The position numbers and the translations under genes were made by a program. Shown here in pieces: positions 51,693 through 62,560 of a DNA stretch of 64,000 nt (position 1 is its first letter; each line of letters opens with the position of its first letter). The DNA lies in assembly GCA_032433765.1 (NCBI GenBank), contig JAVIAB010000073.1, positions 57,990,565 to 58,054,564 of the forward strand, in the 5' to 3' direction. Under the pieces are notes generated by a model. It saw only the letters and a program-made list of their open reading frames with translations. It ran no database searches and had not been told where the DNA came from. Source of the stretch: Megaustenia siamemsis. Lineage: Eukaryota > Mollusca > Gastropoda > Stylommatophora > Ariophantidae.

Positions 51693-52435
51693 TTTTTTCT
51701 TACGTTCCACACTGTCTCCTCTATCCTTCCTAATGGTCAACTATCATAACTCCTATATTTCTCTACTGTTGTACTCATAATTAATGTTCCACACTGTCTC
51801 CTCTATCCTTCCTAATGGTCAACTAAGTCAACTATCATAACTCCTATATTTCTCTACTGTTGTACTCGTAATTAATGTTCCACACTGTCTCCTCTATCCT
51901 TCCTAATGGTCAACTAAGTCAACTATCATAACTCCTATATTTCTCTACTGTTGTACTCATAATTAATGTTCCACACTGTCTCCTCTATCCTTCCTAATGG
52001 TCAACTAAGTCAACTATCATAACTCCTATATTTCTCTACTGTTGTACTCGTAATTAATGTTCCACACTGTCTCCTCTATCCTTCCTAATGGTCAACTAAG
52101 TCAACTATCATAACTCCTATATTTCTCTACTGTTGTACTCATAATTAATGTTCCACACTGTCTCCTCTATCCTTCCTAATGGTCAACTAAGTCAACTATC
52201 ATAACTCCTATATTTCTCTACTGTTGTACTCATAATTAATGTTCCACACTGTCTCCTCTATCCTTCCTAATGGTCAACTAAGTCAACCATCATAACTCCT
52301 ATATTTCTCTACTGTTGTACTCATAATTAATGTTCCACACTGTCTCCTCTATCCTTCCTAATGGTCAACTAAGTCAACTATTATAACTCCTATATTTCTC
52401 TACTGTTGTACTCATAATTAATGTTCCACACTGGT
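51693..52435. repeat. 91-bp minisatellite
   Basis: Eight units of 91 bp starting TTCCACACTGTCTCCTCTAT, with TAATGGTCAACTAAGTCAAC and TCTCTACTGTTGTACTCATA. The first unit lacks AAGTCAAC. The start of the unit resembles the 31-bp unit next door, so it probably arose from the same ancestral sequence. Confidence 0.93.
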
Positions 52436-52556
52436 TCATTCTTTTTTTACGACAGATTCCATCTAATCTATTTATTGTTTGATTTCTTTTTATTTTTATT
52501 ATGTCCAACTTTATTAGAAATTAGCACTATCATCACATTGTTCAATTATAATGTTA

Positions 52557-52812
52557 TTCTTCTTCTTCTCCTTCTTTCCTTCCTCATTCACCTGTCAGTG
52601 TCGAGGGGAGATATAATTTGTGGTCTTTTGCTCTTCTGTCGCCTCTGCTGTTGTTATGTTTCCTAGTAATTCTAATATTCCATCGATCCATCTTTTTCGT
52701 GGTCGACCCTTGGGTCTGGTATTCTCGCAACGTTTATTGGGGGCTCGTTGTGTTGTGTTTTGATCTTCCTGCCGTGTCACGTGGCCAAACCAATTTATCT
52801 ATTGTTTCTTAC
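52557..52812 (-). mobile_element. LINE-B 3' end with (GAA)n tail
   Basis: Left edge TTCTTCTTCTTCTCC is the inverse of the tail. The minus strand reads RPKGRPRKRWIDGILELLGN, one of the better-preserved LINE-B ends. Confidence 0.85.
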
Positions 52813-52920
52813 CACTTAACTTACGATTTACTTAGCAGGTCGGTAAATGTTTTATGCTCAGAGAAATAACAGAAGATGGAGATAGATAAACATAATGTTA
52901 ATAAAATTTTAAACTCATAT

Positions 52921-52931
52921 TCTTTCTTTCT

Positions 52932-53022
<91 letters not shown>
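52921..53022. repeat. (CTTT)n microsatellite
   Basis: About 25 uninterrupted TTTC units. Confidence 0.95.
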
Positions 53023-53023
<1 letters not shown>

Positions 53024-53105
53024 GATCTGACTAGAGAAATAAACAACTAACACGTGAGATACAGTTTCTCCTTGCATCATCAAAGGGTATATTTGTCCTT
53101 CCCAA

Positions 53106-54180
53106 ATCATCATCATCATCGTGTGCCCTCTCCGCAACGAAGGTTGGCTACCATGGATCGCCATTCTACTCTGTTTCTTGCTTTGATGGTGCAGGCTGAC
53201 ATAGATTGACTTGTCCATCTTTTGATGTTACTCGTCCATGTTAATCTTGGTCTGCCTCTGCCTCTTTTGCCGTGTATTTTTCCTTCCAATATTACTTTTA
53301 GTAGGCTGTTGTGTCTTTTAACATGCCCCAAAAATGTAATTTGTCTTGTCTTAATTGTGTTCAGCAGTTCTCTTTTTATTTTTAGTTGTTTTAAAACTTC
53401 ATCGTTTGTTATCTTTTGTTTCCATCCAATTCTACCTATTCTTCTATAAATCCACATTTCAAAGGCTTCAATTTTCTGTTCTGTTTTCTTGTCTAATGTC
53501 TTTGTTTCTGCACCATACAGGAATATTGAGAAGATGTAACATTTTGCCATTCTTAGTTTCAGTCCTGCTGATATTTGTTTTATTGTTAGTATATTTTTCA
53601 TGGCATTAAAATTACTTTTTGCCATACCTATTCTTTTGTTTATTTCAGTTTTGCATTTTCCATCATTGGTTATAGTATGTCCTAGGTAGTTGTAACTCTG
53701 GACTGTCTCCAGATGTGTTCCCTCAATTATGATATTTAATTGTAGGTCTTGAGAATTTTCTTTGTTTATGATCATAGTTTTAGTCTTTTTGATATTAATT
53801 TCTAGTCCATGTTTTTTGCTTGTTGTGTTTATCATATTAAGGAATTGTTGTAGGTTTTTAGGATTTTCTGCTAGTAGAACAGTATCATTAGCATATCTTA
53901 GGTTATTGATTATCTTTCCATTAATGTTTAGACCTGGTATCTCTGAGATGTTTTTAAAGATTTGCTCAGTGTATAGATTGAACAAGCTTGGTGATAGGAT
54001 GCATCCTTGTCTTACTCCTCTTTTTATGTCCATGGGTGTAGAGTTCTCCTTGTTATATCTTATTATTGCTGTTTGCTCCCAGTACAAATTACATATTAGT
54101 CGTATGTCTGCGTCGTCTAGATTTCCCAAATAGAGCGACATAACCATAGCTGCTCCAGTAAGAGACGGCATAAACTAGTA
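53106..54180 (-). mobile_element. LINE-C, youngest copy, 5' truncated, GAT tail
   Basis: Longest intact LINE-C piece. The tail at 53106-53120 is the ATC run on the plus strand. It starts just after RT motif A. Other copies at 4.8, 37, 41, 49.7 and 54.5 kb are older. Confidence 0.88.
53116..54171 (-). pseudogene. LINE-C reverse transcriptase C-terminal half, open but with YAND in motif C
   Basis: About 350 codons without a stop: LICNLYWEQTAIIR, IKRGVRQGCILSPSLFNLYT (motif B), LRYANDTVLLAENP (motif C, about 53870-53905), YNYLGHTITNDGKC, FEMWIYRRIGRIGWKQK, LGHVKRHNSLLKVILEGK, RGRPRLTWTSNIKRW. Motif C has Asn (AAT) for the first catalytic Asp; the relative at 37.3 kb keeps YADD. Motif A and the endonuclease are absent. 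The ATG-like start is internal. Could not support reverse transcription. Confidence 0.87.
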
Positions 54181-54340
54181 CTGCAACCTGTCTTATAAGA
54201 CTAAGATATTATTATTATTATGAAAGAGACAGTTGCAAAAATGCGAGAATCTCTACAATTTCACTTCTTATGTTTATGATAAAGTTTATATAGAACTGTG
54301 TTTTTTATTCAGTGCATATAAGAGACACTCCTATAGCAGA
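54181..54340. other. Unassigned sequence
   Basis: Short AT-rich stretch; nothing recognised. Confidence 0.4.
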
Positions 54341-54912
54341 TTTTGAAACTTCCCTGGATAGCTAAAAAGACCAATGAGGAAATTCTCAAAGAGGCCAACA
54401 CAAAAAGGGAACTTCTAAAAAACATCAGAAAGAAACAATCAACATTTTTTTGGGCACATCATGAAAAGAGGAAAGTTGGAATCATCATTATTGAGTGCCG
54501 TCTCCGCATCGAAGATTGGCTACCATGGAGCGCCATTCGACTCTGTGTCTTGCTTTGATGGCGCAGATTGTCATAGGCTGACTTGTCCATCTTTTGATGT
54601 TACTCGTCCATGTTAGTCTTGGTCTGCCTCTGCCTCTTTTACCTTGTATTTTCCCTTCTAATATTACTTTTATTATACTGTTGTGTCTTTTAACATGACC
54701 AAAAAAATTTGAAAAAGTTGGAATACTTGGTTACAACTGGCAAAATAAAAGGGAAGAGAGATCGCGGACGACAAAAGGAGAAAATACTATATAGCTTGGT
54801 GTCATGACATGGAAAACAGTCAACAACATAACTGATACGATGCACTGTAGATAGAAGATTGTGCAAGGACATGATCGCCTACGCCAACCGATATGGCGCA
54901 TTATGATGATAG
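54341..54912 (+). mobile_element. LINE-F 3' end split by LINE-C
   Basis: 54341-54482 and 54714-54912 are the two halves: TTCCCTGGATAGCTAAAAAG, GAAAGTTGGAAT, then GAGAGATCGCGGACGACAAA and GATACGATGCACTGTAG. Ends GATGATAG. Same family as 33.0-33.4 kb. Confidence 0.8.
54483..54713 (-). mobile_element. LINE-C 3' end inserted in LINE-F, with 11-bp target-site duplication
   Basis: 231 bp of LINE-C 3' end (ATC tail at left). AAAGTTGGAAT at 54472-54482 and 54714-54724 flank it exactly. The target sequence is present once in the uninterrupted LINE-F relatives. Confidence 0.9.
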
Positions 54913-55604
54913 CAGTTGCTAAATGCTTACTGTAGACCTGAAAATGATGTCAGCTGTAAAACAAAAGAAAAATATAATAAATGGGCACACAGTTCTCTTT
55001 GGACTCCTTTTATCTTTTACTGTCTTCTTATTCAAACGAGGGCTAGAAATGTAGGTCGCTTAATAGCTTTAGCTATCCAACAGCGAGCCATTATTTTGAT
55101 CCCAGCCAGACCCGGATATGCAGTAATGGTATTGCCGGAAGTTCTGAAGGATATAATCGATTCCAGTGAAATCTGTTAACACAATGGCGCCCCGACGAGA
55201 CGTGCAAATTAAGATCTTGGCTTATGTGTGAGAAAGATGGTGTTTAAGACGTGGACATTTTTTTTTCAAAGAAACTAGCAATGTTTTTGTTCACTCATCT
55301 AGGTAATATTTAAATGTGTATATCAAAGATATTCTATAATATTATTTCACTAAGCCAACAAGAGGAAAATACACTGTTCTTGTGAACTATGTCTTCTATA
55401 TCACAGAAAATATTTACTATTGTTATGAGGCGTTTGTAACGGTTAATGCACCGCTTGGTTTAACGGTGCCAAACTGGCAGGTTGCCTAGTTGACGTCACA
55501 CAACAGCTAGCGTCATAAACACAAACACTTGTATCACAACCTTGTTGTAGTTGTTTTCTAGAACATTCTAGTTGTGCCGTTGTTATTGGATGTACGTTTT
55601 AGTT
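54913..55604. other. Unassigned sequence
   Basis: A frame at 54916-55179 contains RPGYAVMVLPEVLKDIID but I recognise no family. At 55435-55520 an AACGGT/ACGGTGCCAAACTGGC stretch is GC-richer. No gene called. Confidence 0.4.
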
Positions 55605-56240
55605 GATCTTTTTGTCTGTAAATGATGTTGTAGCTGGATGCATTTGGTAGGGGATGTTGTTTTCTGTAAATGATGTTGTAGCTGGATGCATTTGGTTGGG
55701 GATCTTTTTGTCTGTAAATGATGTTGTAGCTGGATGCATTTGTTAGGGGATGTTGTTTTCTGTAAATGATGTTGTAGCTGGATGCATTTGTTAGGGGATG
55801 TTGTTGTCTGTAAATGATGTTGTAGCTGGATGCATTTGTTAGGGGATGTTGTTTTCTGTAAATGATGTTGTAGCTGGATGCATTTGGTAGGGGATGTTTT
55901 TGTCTGTAAATGATGTTGTAGCTGGATGCATTTGGTAGGGGATGTTGTTGTCTGTAAATGATGTTGTAGCTGGATGCATTTGGTAGGGGATGTTTTTGTC
56001 TGTAAATGATGTTGTAGCTGGATGCATTTGGTTGGGGATCTTTTTGTCTGTAAATGATGTTGTAGCTGGATGCATTTGTTAGGGGATGTTGTTGTCTGTA
56101 AATGATGTTGTAGCTGGATGCATTTGGTAGGGATGTTTTTGTCTGTAAATGATGTTGTAGCTGGATGCATTTGGTAGGGGATCTTTTTGTCTGTAAATGA
56201 TGTTGTAGCTGGATGCATTTTGTAGGGGATGTTGTTGTAT
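55605..56240. repeat. 48-bp minisatellite
   Basis: About thirteen units of TCTGTAAATGATGTTGTAGC plus TGGATGCATTTGGTAGGGGATGTTGTTG-type variable ends, where three end types (TTGTTT, TTTTTG, CTTTTTG) alternate. One unit has lost a G near 56132. Long minus-strand frames result from the 48-bp period. Confidence 0.93.
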
Positions 56241-56243
56241 CCA

Positions 56244-56735
56244 TTTTTGACAATAGAAACAAGAAAAAGGGTTTTTAAATGCTATGTAGAGCCAGTCTTA
56301 ACATATGGATGTGAATCATGGACAATAGGACAACAGACAAGAATTTCACTGGAGTCTGTAGAAATGTGGTTTCACAGAAGAATGTTGAGAATACCATGGA
56401 CAGCTAAGAAGAGTAATGAAAATGTTCTGAAAGAGGTCAAAGCAAAAAGAGAGCTAATTTCCAATATTATGAAGAAAGAATCATCATTTTTTGGCCATGT
56501 AATGAGTAGAGTACAACTAGAATATATTGTAACAACTGGGAAAATTGAGGGGCGAAGAGATAGAGGGAAGCTAAGAGAAACAATATCAGACAGCTTAAGA
56601 GAATGGCTTGGCAGAAGGTCAACAACAGAAATGATAAATAACTGTGTCGAGATCGAAAGTTGTGGAGAGACATGATCACCAACGCCAGCAGGCCCGGTAC
56701 TTGATGATGATGATGATGATGATGATCTCATAGAT
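56244..56735 (+). mobile_element. LINE-A 3' end, well preserved, long GAT tail
   Basis: Starts at the edge of the 48-bp array. 148 codons are open: FLTIETRKRVFKCYVEPVLT, YGCESWTIGQQTRISLESVE, FHRRMLRIPWTAKKSNENVL, FGHVMSRVQLEYIVTTGKIE, GRRSTTEMINN. Ends in about nine GAT units (56703-56727). Probably the youngest LINE-A here. Confidence 0.9.
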
Positions 56736-57334
56736 GAGAGGCACGACATGGTAAACTGATATACAATTGACAGACTGGCGTACGGCTAGCAAATATTCTT
56801 GCATGTTTCAGACAGACGTAGGCTGACAGAAATATTTAACAAAAACAGACAAGTGATTGACTGATAGATGTTTAAGTGAAAAGCATACGTTTATGTAACA
56901 AACAGATGCAGACAGACATGCATGTAACTTGGCAGTGTACAGATGGCAGACAGACACAGCGGTCAGCTTTTATAGACAAATGAGAGTTATACATGACAAA
57001 ATATACAGACAATTTAATGACCGACAATAAATTAAACACATACAAAAAGACAATAAACTGCAATAAACGGAGGCCAGGAGTTCAGAATTTGTGTACTGAA
57101 AGCATCCAGGGACTTACAACTGGCTGTTCACACACTATCAACACTGTCTTTTCCGCCATTTTATATAGCTGTGTAGTTGTGTATTCTAACTCGAAATTTT
57201 GTGTTTAATGTGTATCGTTTGTTATACATGATGAAGGTTTTGCCGGAACGTTGTAGCTTGTCCTGTTTTTTTGTGTGTTAGTTTAGCTGCTGAATAGCAT
57301 TTTATGTTTATTTTCAGGTTTCTTGTTAATCTTC
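56736..57334. other. Unassigned sequence
   Basis: Rich in CAGACAGA-type short repeats (56760-56960). No gene recognised. Confidence 0.45.
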
Positions 57335-57510
57335 CCAAGGGAATTAGAAACCTTTCTAGGGGAAATTAGAAATCTTTGAAGGGGAAATTAGAAACTTTTG
57401 TATGGGAAATTAGAAACCTTTCTATGGGAAATTAGAAATCTTTCTAGAGGAAATTAGAAACTTTTCTATGGGAAATTAGAAACTTTTCTATGGGAAATTA
57501 GAAACGTATG
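57335..57510. repeat. 22-bp minisatellite, first block
   Basis: About eight units of GGGAAATTAGAAACCTTTCT type. Resumes at 58020-58075. Confidence 0.9.
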
Positions 57511-57699
57511 TATGTAGGTTGTTTGAATTGTGTTCTTTGATTATGATTCAGTTTCTGGGTTTTCCCTGACATCTCTTTGAGGGTTGTGTCCCATGTCATC
57601 ACTACTTGAGTTCAGTACAACTGTAAGAATTACAAGCTTTCTGTCTGAAGGTTAATGTCCATGATGCTGTCACATAAGGGATTCCTCATATTTCACGTC
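57511..57699. other. Unassigned sequence adjoining Repeat D
   Basis: Lies between the split minisatellite and Repeat D; it may belong to the same insertion. Confidence 0.4.
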
Positions 57700-58018
57700 C
57701 GGCTTGTAGCAGGAGCTACTGAGTTAAATGCTCTGTGCACACCGTGAGCTGCGTGTTTCATCCGTTTTGATCGTGTTTCGATATTCTAATTATTTACGAT
57801 GAACGATGATATGACAGGGAACAGATGGCTGTGTTCACTTTATGTGCAGTTTCGCCTTAAGTCTTTTGGCGTGTGCTGAGACTGCTAAGATGGGGACTAC
57901 AGCTATCTTTCTTTGTTTGGGAGATGAGTTAGTAATTCAGATGATTCCACTGGCACGGGCGGTTGAGCAATTATGGATTTTAATTCATTTGCAGTGTTCC
58001 GGGGCCTTCCATAACCAT
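57700..58018 (-). repeat. Repeat D, copy 4
   Basis: Full-length, minus orientation: starts with the inverse of GAGCACTTAACTCAGTAGC and ends with the inverse of ATGGTTATGGAAGGCC. In reverse reading, a frame LACAETA..GTTA.FLCLGDE and MIPLARAVEQLW is shared with copies 1 and 3. Confidence 0.87.
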
Positions 58019-58019
58019 A

Positions 58020-58075
58020 ACCATTGGAAACATTTCTAGGGGAAATTAGAAACCTTTTTAGGGGAAAGTAGAAAC
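58020..58075. repeat. 22-bp minisatellite, second block
   Basis: GGAAACATTTCTAGGGGAAA and two further units; the array is split by about 510 bp containing Repeat D. Confidence 0.85.
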
Positions 58076-58262
58076 AGACTTAGTAGTCTGATCAAGGGAG
58101 TAGGGATCAAGAGGAACGGCAATCCGGTACCCCAAAATACCACATTGAAGTCAGGTGTGAGGGTCGAAAGGCGCAGGTGTAGCAGTTTTCTGTAAACAAA
58201 ATCACAACACATCTACTAGTGAACAGCGCGGAGGTGTGATGATGACGTGGACGAGGAAGGAA
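58076..58262 (+). repeat. Repeat H, copy 2
   Basis: GGGAGTAGGGATCAAGAGGA, CAATCCGGTACCCCAAAAT, GTCGAAAGGCGCAGGTGTAG: resembles 45060-45260. Confidence 0.6.
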
Positions 58263-58345
58263 ATAAAACAAGAAAGAAAGAAAGAAAGAAACGCATGAAG
58301 AAAGAAAGAAAGAAACATAGGAAGAAAAAAAAGAAAATAACGAAA
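58262..58345. repeat. (GAAA)n microsatellite
   Basis: GAAAGAAAGAAAG runs with one interruption. Confidence 0.9.
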
Positions 58346-58895
58346 TAATGAACAATAACGAAAAGAGATGAAATTAAATTTTGAATATAAAGTTAGCAAA
58401 TAGTCAATTAGAAACGAAAGACAAACACACTTATCCAGTACTAGAGCACCTCACGAAGCATTATTTATTTATCTTATTTTATTTAGTGTGTCTGTGTGTG
58501 GAAAGGGAGGGGGGGGGGTGCGGGAAGGGTGGAGGTAACAGATTATTCCATCAAATAATGACAGTTGAATTTGGGAAGTTCCCTACGCTGGAAATATACT
58601 CGGCAAAAGTGTACAGAAATACGAGTATCAGCGGCAGTGTAATGGTTATCAATATTTACAAAAGTGATGAGAACACGTGAGGCTATATCGACTAAACGAG
58701 AGTAAACTAAACCTCGAGCCATATAGTAAGGGCGTAGACAGGGGCAAGATTTTGAGGGTTCAAATATTCTTGATAACACATAAACGCGCATATGGCTGAT
58801 TCTGACACATCAGTCGATAAATAACGACATTTTGATAAATTAACTCTTCTTCTTCTCTTCTTTTCTCTTTTTTTTTTTCACTGCTACCTAAAAGG
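58346..58895. other. Unassigned sequence
   Basis: Includes a G run at 58509-58518. No gene recognised. Confidence 0.45.
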
Positions 58896-59215
58896 TGTCG
58901 TGGTTTATATCATTTGTCGTTCTTGAGCTGCTCGAAATGTCTGAATTAGTGACTTTCCTTTGTTGTTACATGTCTCTGTCACTGCATCTATCCATCTTCT
59001 TCTTGGTCTTTCTCTTGATCTTTTTCCATGCATTCTCGAGAAGAACGCCCTTGATGGTAATTGATAAGGAATCATTCTGACCAGGTGGCCAAACCATTTA
59101 AGTTGTTCTATATATTCTTGGCAGGGTTTTGTTCCTACTATTTTTCTTATGGTTTCATTTGGTATTCTATCTCTTCTTGTGTTGTTTGTTACTTTTCTCA
59201 AGCATCACATCTCAC
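58896..59215 (-). mobile_element. LINE 3' end, another family
   Basis: The minus strand is open for about 98 codons: RRDRIPNETIRKIVGTKPC, LKWFGHLVRMIPYQLPSRAF, GKRSRERPRRRWIDAVTETC. This is the usual LINE C-terminus pattern (WFGHL.RM...RPR.RW.D). 5' truncated. The left edge is followed by a T-rich, TTC-containing stretch that may be its tail. Confidence 0.75.
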
Positions 59216-60484
59216 ATGTATTGATAATTTATTGAAAGACATAAATACTTGATCAATTAGCAAATTAACTATATTCCGTTTAAATCAGTTTTCACATAAG
59301 TTGCTAAATCCTGTTGCTAGTGTTGCAAATATACACATTTGTCACGGTATACTGTTGGCACCGTGTTTGCATTCCGTTGCTTCCCATTTACTTGTTAAGG
59401 CTTAACTGCCTGTTTGCGAGACCACTCTCTTGGTCACTACAATCTTTGTCACCTCTGAGACTGTAACGCTGGCCCAGCAACACTGGGTGTCTAACTGCTA
59501 TCAGCTCACTTGTTGGGCATGGAATCCAACATTTATTTTTTTAACCTCATTTCTATTTCATGCAAAAAAAATAAAAAAAACATACACACGCACACACACA
59601 CACACACAATATCATTCTTCCTACGCCCTTATTTATCAGATATTAAACTTGCTCTAAAGTTTATCTTCTTTCACTCCACATATTTGATAAATTCAGTCTT
59701 GCTTTCTTCATTCATCTCAGAATTTAGTTTTTCTTAAACTTCCCACTCAAACGTTGCTTTTTTCCCCCCTCTCTCCAGTGCTGAAGTACATAAAAGAGGA
59801 ATTCTTGAATCAACGCAGAAGTTATCAAGACTTGTAGCATTTACAGAGCATTTCCATGCTTTCACATCTCATAATATTTGTCGAGCATTCCATGACCTGA
59901 TCTTCATCGGAGACACTGACATTCTTTGTTTTTTTTTCTTAATGAGAAATACTTTAATGAAAGGGATAAATATTATCTGAGTAGTCATAAATTGTTCGAG
60001 TTTTGAAGCTTAAACGTGTTTTATTATTCTTGCTGTTTGATATCGAAAGCGATGTCAGTATACGCTCCCCAAGCATTCATCAATTGTGAGCTAGTCGATA
60101 GATTTACATACTGATAGTTCAAATTGTTCGAAGGTTAAATACCATTTTTTTGTCCGAATTCTCGTTGGATTCTTTAACTCTTTTGACTTGTGGTTAAATC
60201 AATGCAACTTAGTCTATCACATCTTCAGAGATATCTTGTTTTTGCATGTAACAGGTAAACTTAGGAAGTGTTTTTTTTTTCTTGGGGGGGGGGGGGGAAG
60301 TACACAGTTAGTGGAGAATCCAGCTTTAGCAAGAGGGAATAACTTCCAGCTGGCCGAGCCATTAAGAGTTGCTTGCGAATTTGAAAATTGCTATACGCTG
60401 CAACCCTGAGCTTAAAGAAAAATGGAAATAACAGTTAACAAGCACACATGCACAACAGAGGAAAATATATGTAAATAATTAATA
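59216..60484. other. Unassigned sequence
   Basis: About 1.25 kb, with a (CA)n run at 59582-59608, T runs and a G run at 60284-60297. No gene recognised. Confidence 0.5.
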
Positions 60485-60737
60485 AAAGTAAAGTGCCCCG
60501 TCACGCCAAGTGGCGTATAGGGAATATGGTGTTAGTGACCATACATTTTACAGACCTTCAGTACATGATTTTTGGGGTTATATGGTCGATGTTACGCCCG
60601 TGCCGCTTTACTTTCCCAGAAAAAAATTCGGTACCCATTAAGGCCTGGGTGAACCCGGAAGCTGTCGGTTGGGATCTAACCCTACCTCTTGTCCCTTGTA
60701 GTCCAGTTCACTAACCACTGAGCTATCGCGGCTCCCT
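60485..60737 (-). mobile_element. SINE-1, full length, with perfect 13-bp target-site duplication
   Basis: Complete SINE-1, A and B boxes at right (B box GGTTAGATCCC, one change from consensus). TAAATAATTAATA at 60472-60484 and 60738-60750 is a perfect target-site duplication. The cleanest SINE insertion in the window. Confidence 0.95.
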
Positions 60738-60750
60738 TAAATAATTAATA

Positions 60751-61615
60751 TTAAAAAATATATTATGGTTTGCTAAACAGTTTCGAAAAAGGGGAAATGG
60801 TTTCGTCAAATCTAATATTGTACAGATTGAACACACGTTAGAAACTAACTCATGTTACGAATATTTTTCTCTGTAATAGTGAGAAGCTGAAGTTGCGGAA
60901 GTTTCTTTTCCTTGACTGCGAATATGGAAGATCAAAAGTGTGATGTAGCTTTGTCTTTAGCATCGATTTGGATGTACGAAAGGAACTGTGAAAACGGAGG
61001 TAGATAATGATGATTATATTTTATTAAGGAAAATTTTGAACTTAGAAATCGGTTGTTACAGGTAGTTATACAATTGCGCTGTCAAGTATAAAAAAAAGAC
61101 AGGTTGATAAACAATTTTGTACTTTCTAGTGTGCTTAACTTGTGGCGAACAAGATTGTGTTCTTATAGAATAAAACTTGAAACGTCAATTACAATCCAGA
61201 CGTAAAAATTATCGTTACTGGAGGCATAATAGAAATGCTCATTTAAAGAAAACGCCAGAAGATCAAAAGAACGTGTTTTTAATACAAATAAATTTTCAGA
61301 GAAAACTCATTTTCCTGTTCATGTGAGCTATCTCACATTCGAAAACATTGTCAAAGTGTTTCAAACAATTTTTAGATGGAAATTTTGTAAAAGAATGTTC
61401 CGACGAAGTTGTTAAGATCTTGTCTTGATAAATGTTGTTTGTTTTTGCATCTAAATTTATCTCGCGAATCTGTTGAAAGACGAATAGATGAGATAGCGAA
61501 GTATGTAAAAGATTAGAAGACGTGCGTTTAAATTCGTAGCGTTAAATAAGCCAACACACGCTATAGTCGACATACACAACACATTTAACTATCGTTATAA
61601 GGGGAGGTTATATTA
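60751..61615. other. Unassigned sequence
   Basis: AT-rich; nothing recognised. Confidence 0.5.
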
Positions 61616-61879
61616 ATGTTACATCCACTCATGGGCGCCACTGCAGGCGAGAATAATTTCAAACTTTCGCAGCTCTTTTCTGAAGATTTTGAATTAAGTT
61701 GGGACAAGCTTTGTGCATCATCTGACTCTCTGTATCTTCAAATTCGTCGGGCTCTTGGCTATGAAAAGATTGCCGACCTCTGCTCTATAGAACGGGATAT
61801 ATGTTGCAACTTCAGTTGTTTGTCCAAGGCGATACATGAACAAGGCCACAATGGGCGTGCAATCTTTGATTTGTTTTGA
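61616..61879 (+). CDS. Unrecognised open frame, 87 codons
   Basis: ATG 61616 to TGA. Mixed amino-acid composition, four Cys, no low complexity, beginning MLHPLMGATAGENNFK and ending SKAIHEQGHNGRAIFDLF. I recognise no domain. It stands out because its codon content is more protein-like than the surrounding AT-rich DNA. It could be an exon, an old element or chance. Function unknown. Confidence 0.15.
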   Translation: MLHPLMGATAGENNFKLSQLFSEDFELSWDKLCASSDSLYLQIRRALGYEKIADLCSIERDICCNFSCLSKAIHEQGHNGRAIFDLF

Positions 61880-62079
61880 GCACACACTTTAAAAATGGCG
61901 GATTTAGATAAATCATATTTCCACAGTAAAGAATTTGGCAAACACAAAGAAACAGAAAAATAAATAATTGTCGAGGGAGATCAGAATTAAACAGAACATA
62001 AGAAATTTATGAATAGTTAGAGACGTGAAGAGCAAAAGAAATAGAGACGGTAGAAAACATAGACAATTTAGTCAACAAT

Positions 62080-62156
62080 AACTATATACAATAATTAAAA
62101 TAATAGTAATAATAATAGTAACAGTAATAGTAATAGTAATAATAATAGTAATCATC
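62080..62156. repeat. (TAATAG)n-type microsatellite
   Basis: AATAGTAATAATAGTAACAG pattern leading into the ATC tail of a LINE-A copy; likely an extended LINE tail. Confidence 0.85.
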
Positions 62157-62560
62157 ATATCATCATCATCAAGAACCGTGCCTGCTGGCTAGGTGGTCAT
62201 GTCTCTCCACAACTTTCGATCTCGACAGTTATTTATCATTTCTTTTGTTGAGTTTCTGTTAAGCCATTCTCTAAAACTGTCTGGTATCTTTTCTTTCTGT
62301 CTCCTTCTATTTCTCCGTCCCTCAATTTTATTTTCCCTGATGCAACAAAATATTCCAGCTGTTCCCTTCTCATCACATGTCCAACAATGATGATTGTTTC
62401 TAAATAATATTGGATATTAGCTCTCTTTTTACTTTGCCCTCTTTCATAACATTTTCATTGCTCTTTTTAGCAGTTCATGGTATTCCCAACATTCTTCTGT
62501 AAAACCACATTTCTACAGCTTCCAGTGATTTCCATGTAATAATAATAATAATAATATTTC
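62157..62560 (-). mobile_element. LINE-A 3' end
   Basis: ATC tail at left, then the inverse of the LINE-A C-terminal region (CAACTTTCGATCTCGACAGT, CTTCTGTAAAACCACATTTC). 5' truncated at the (TAA)n near 62538-62556. Broken frame. Confidence 0.85.

Noticed and set aside
54916..55179. A possible host exon containing RPGYAVMVLPEVLKD
   Set aside because: No recognisable family, no convincing splice sites, and flanked by transposon debris. Left unassigned.
55558..56262. Two long minus-strand frames in the 48-bp array
   Set aside because: Period divisible by three; repeats with no unique sequence, so not a gene.
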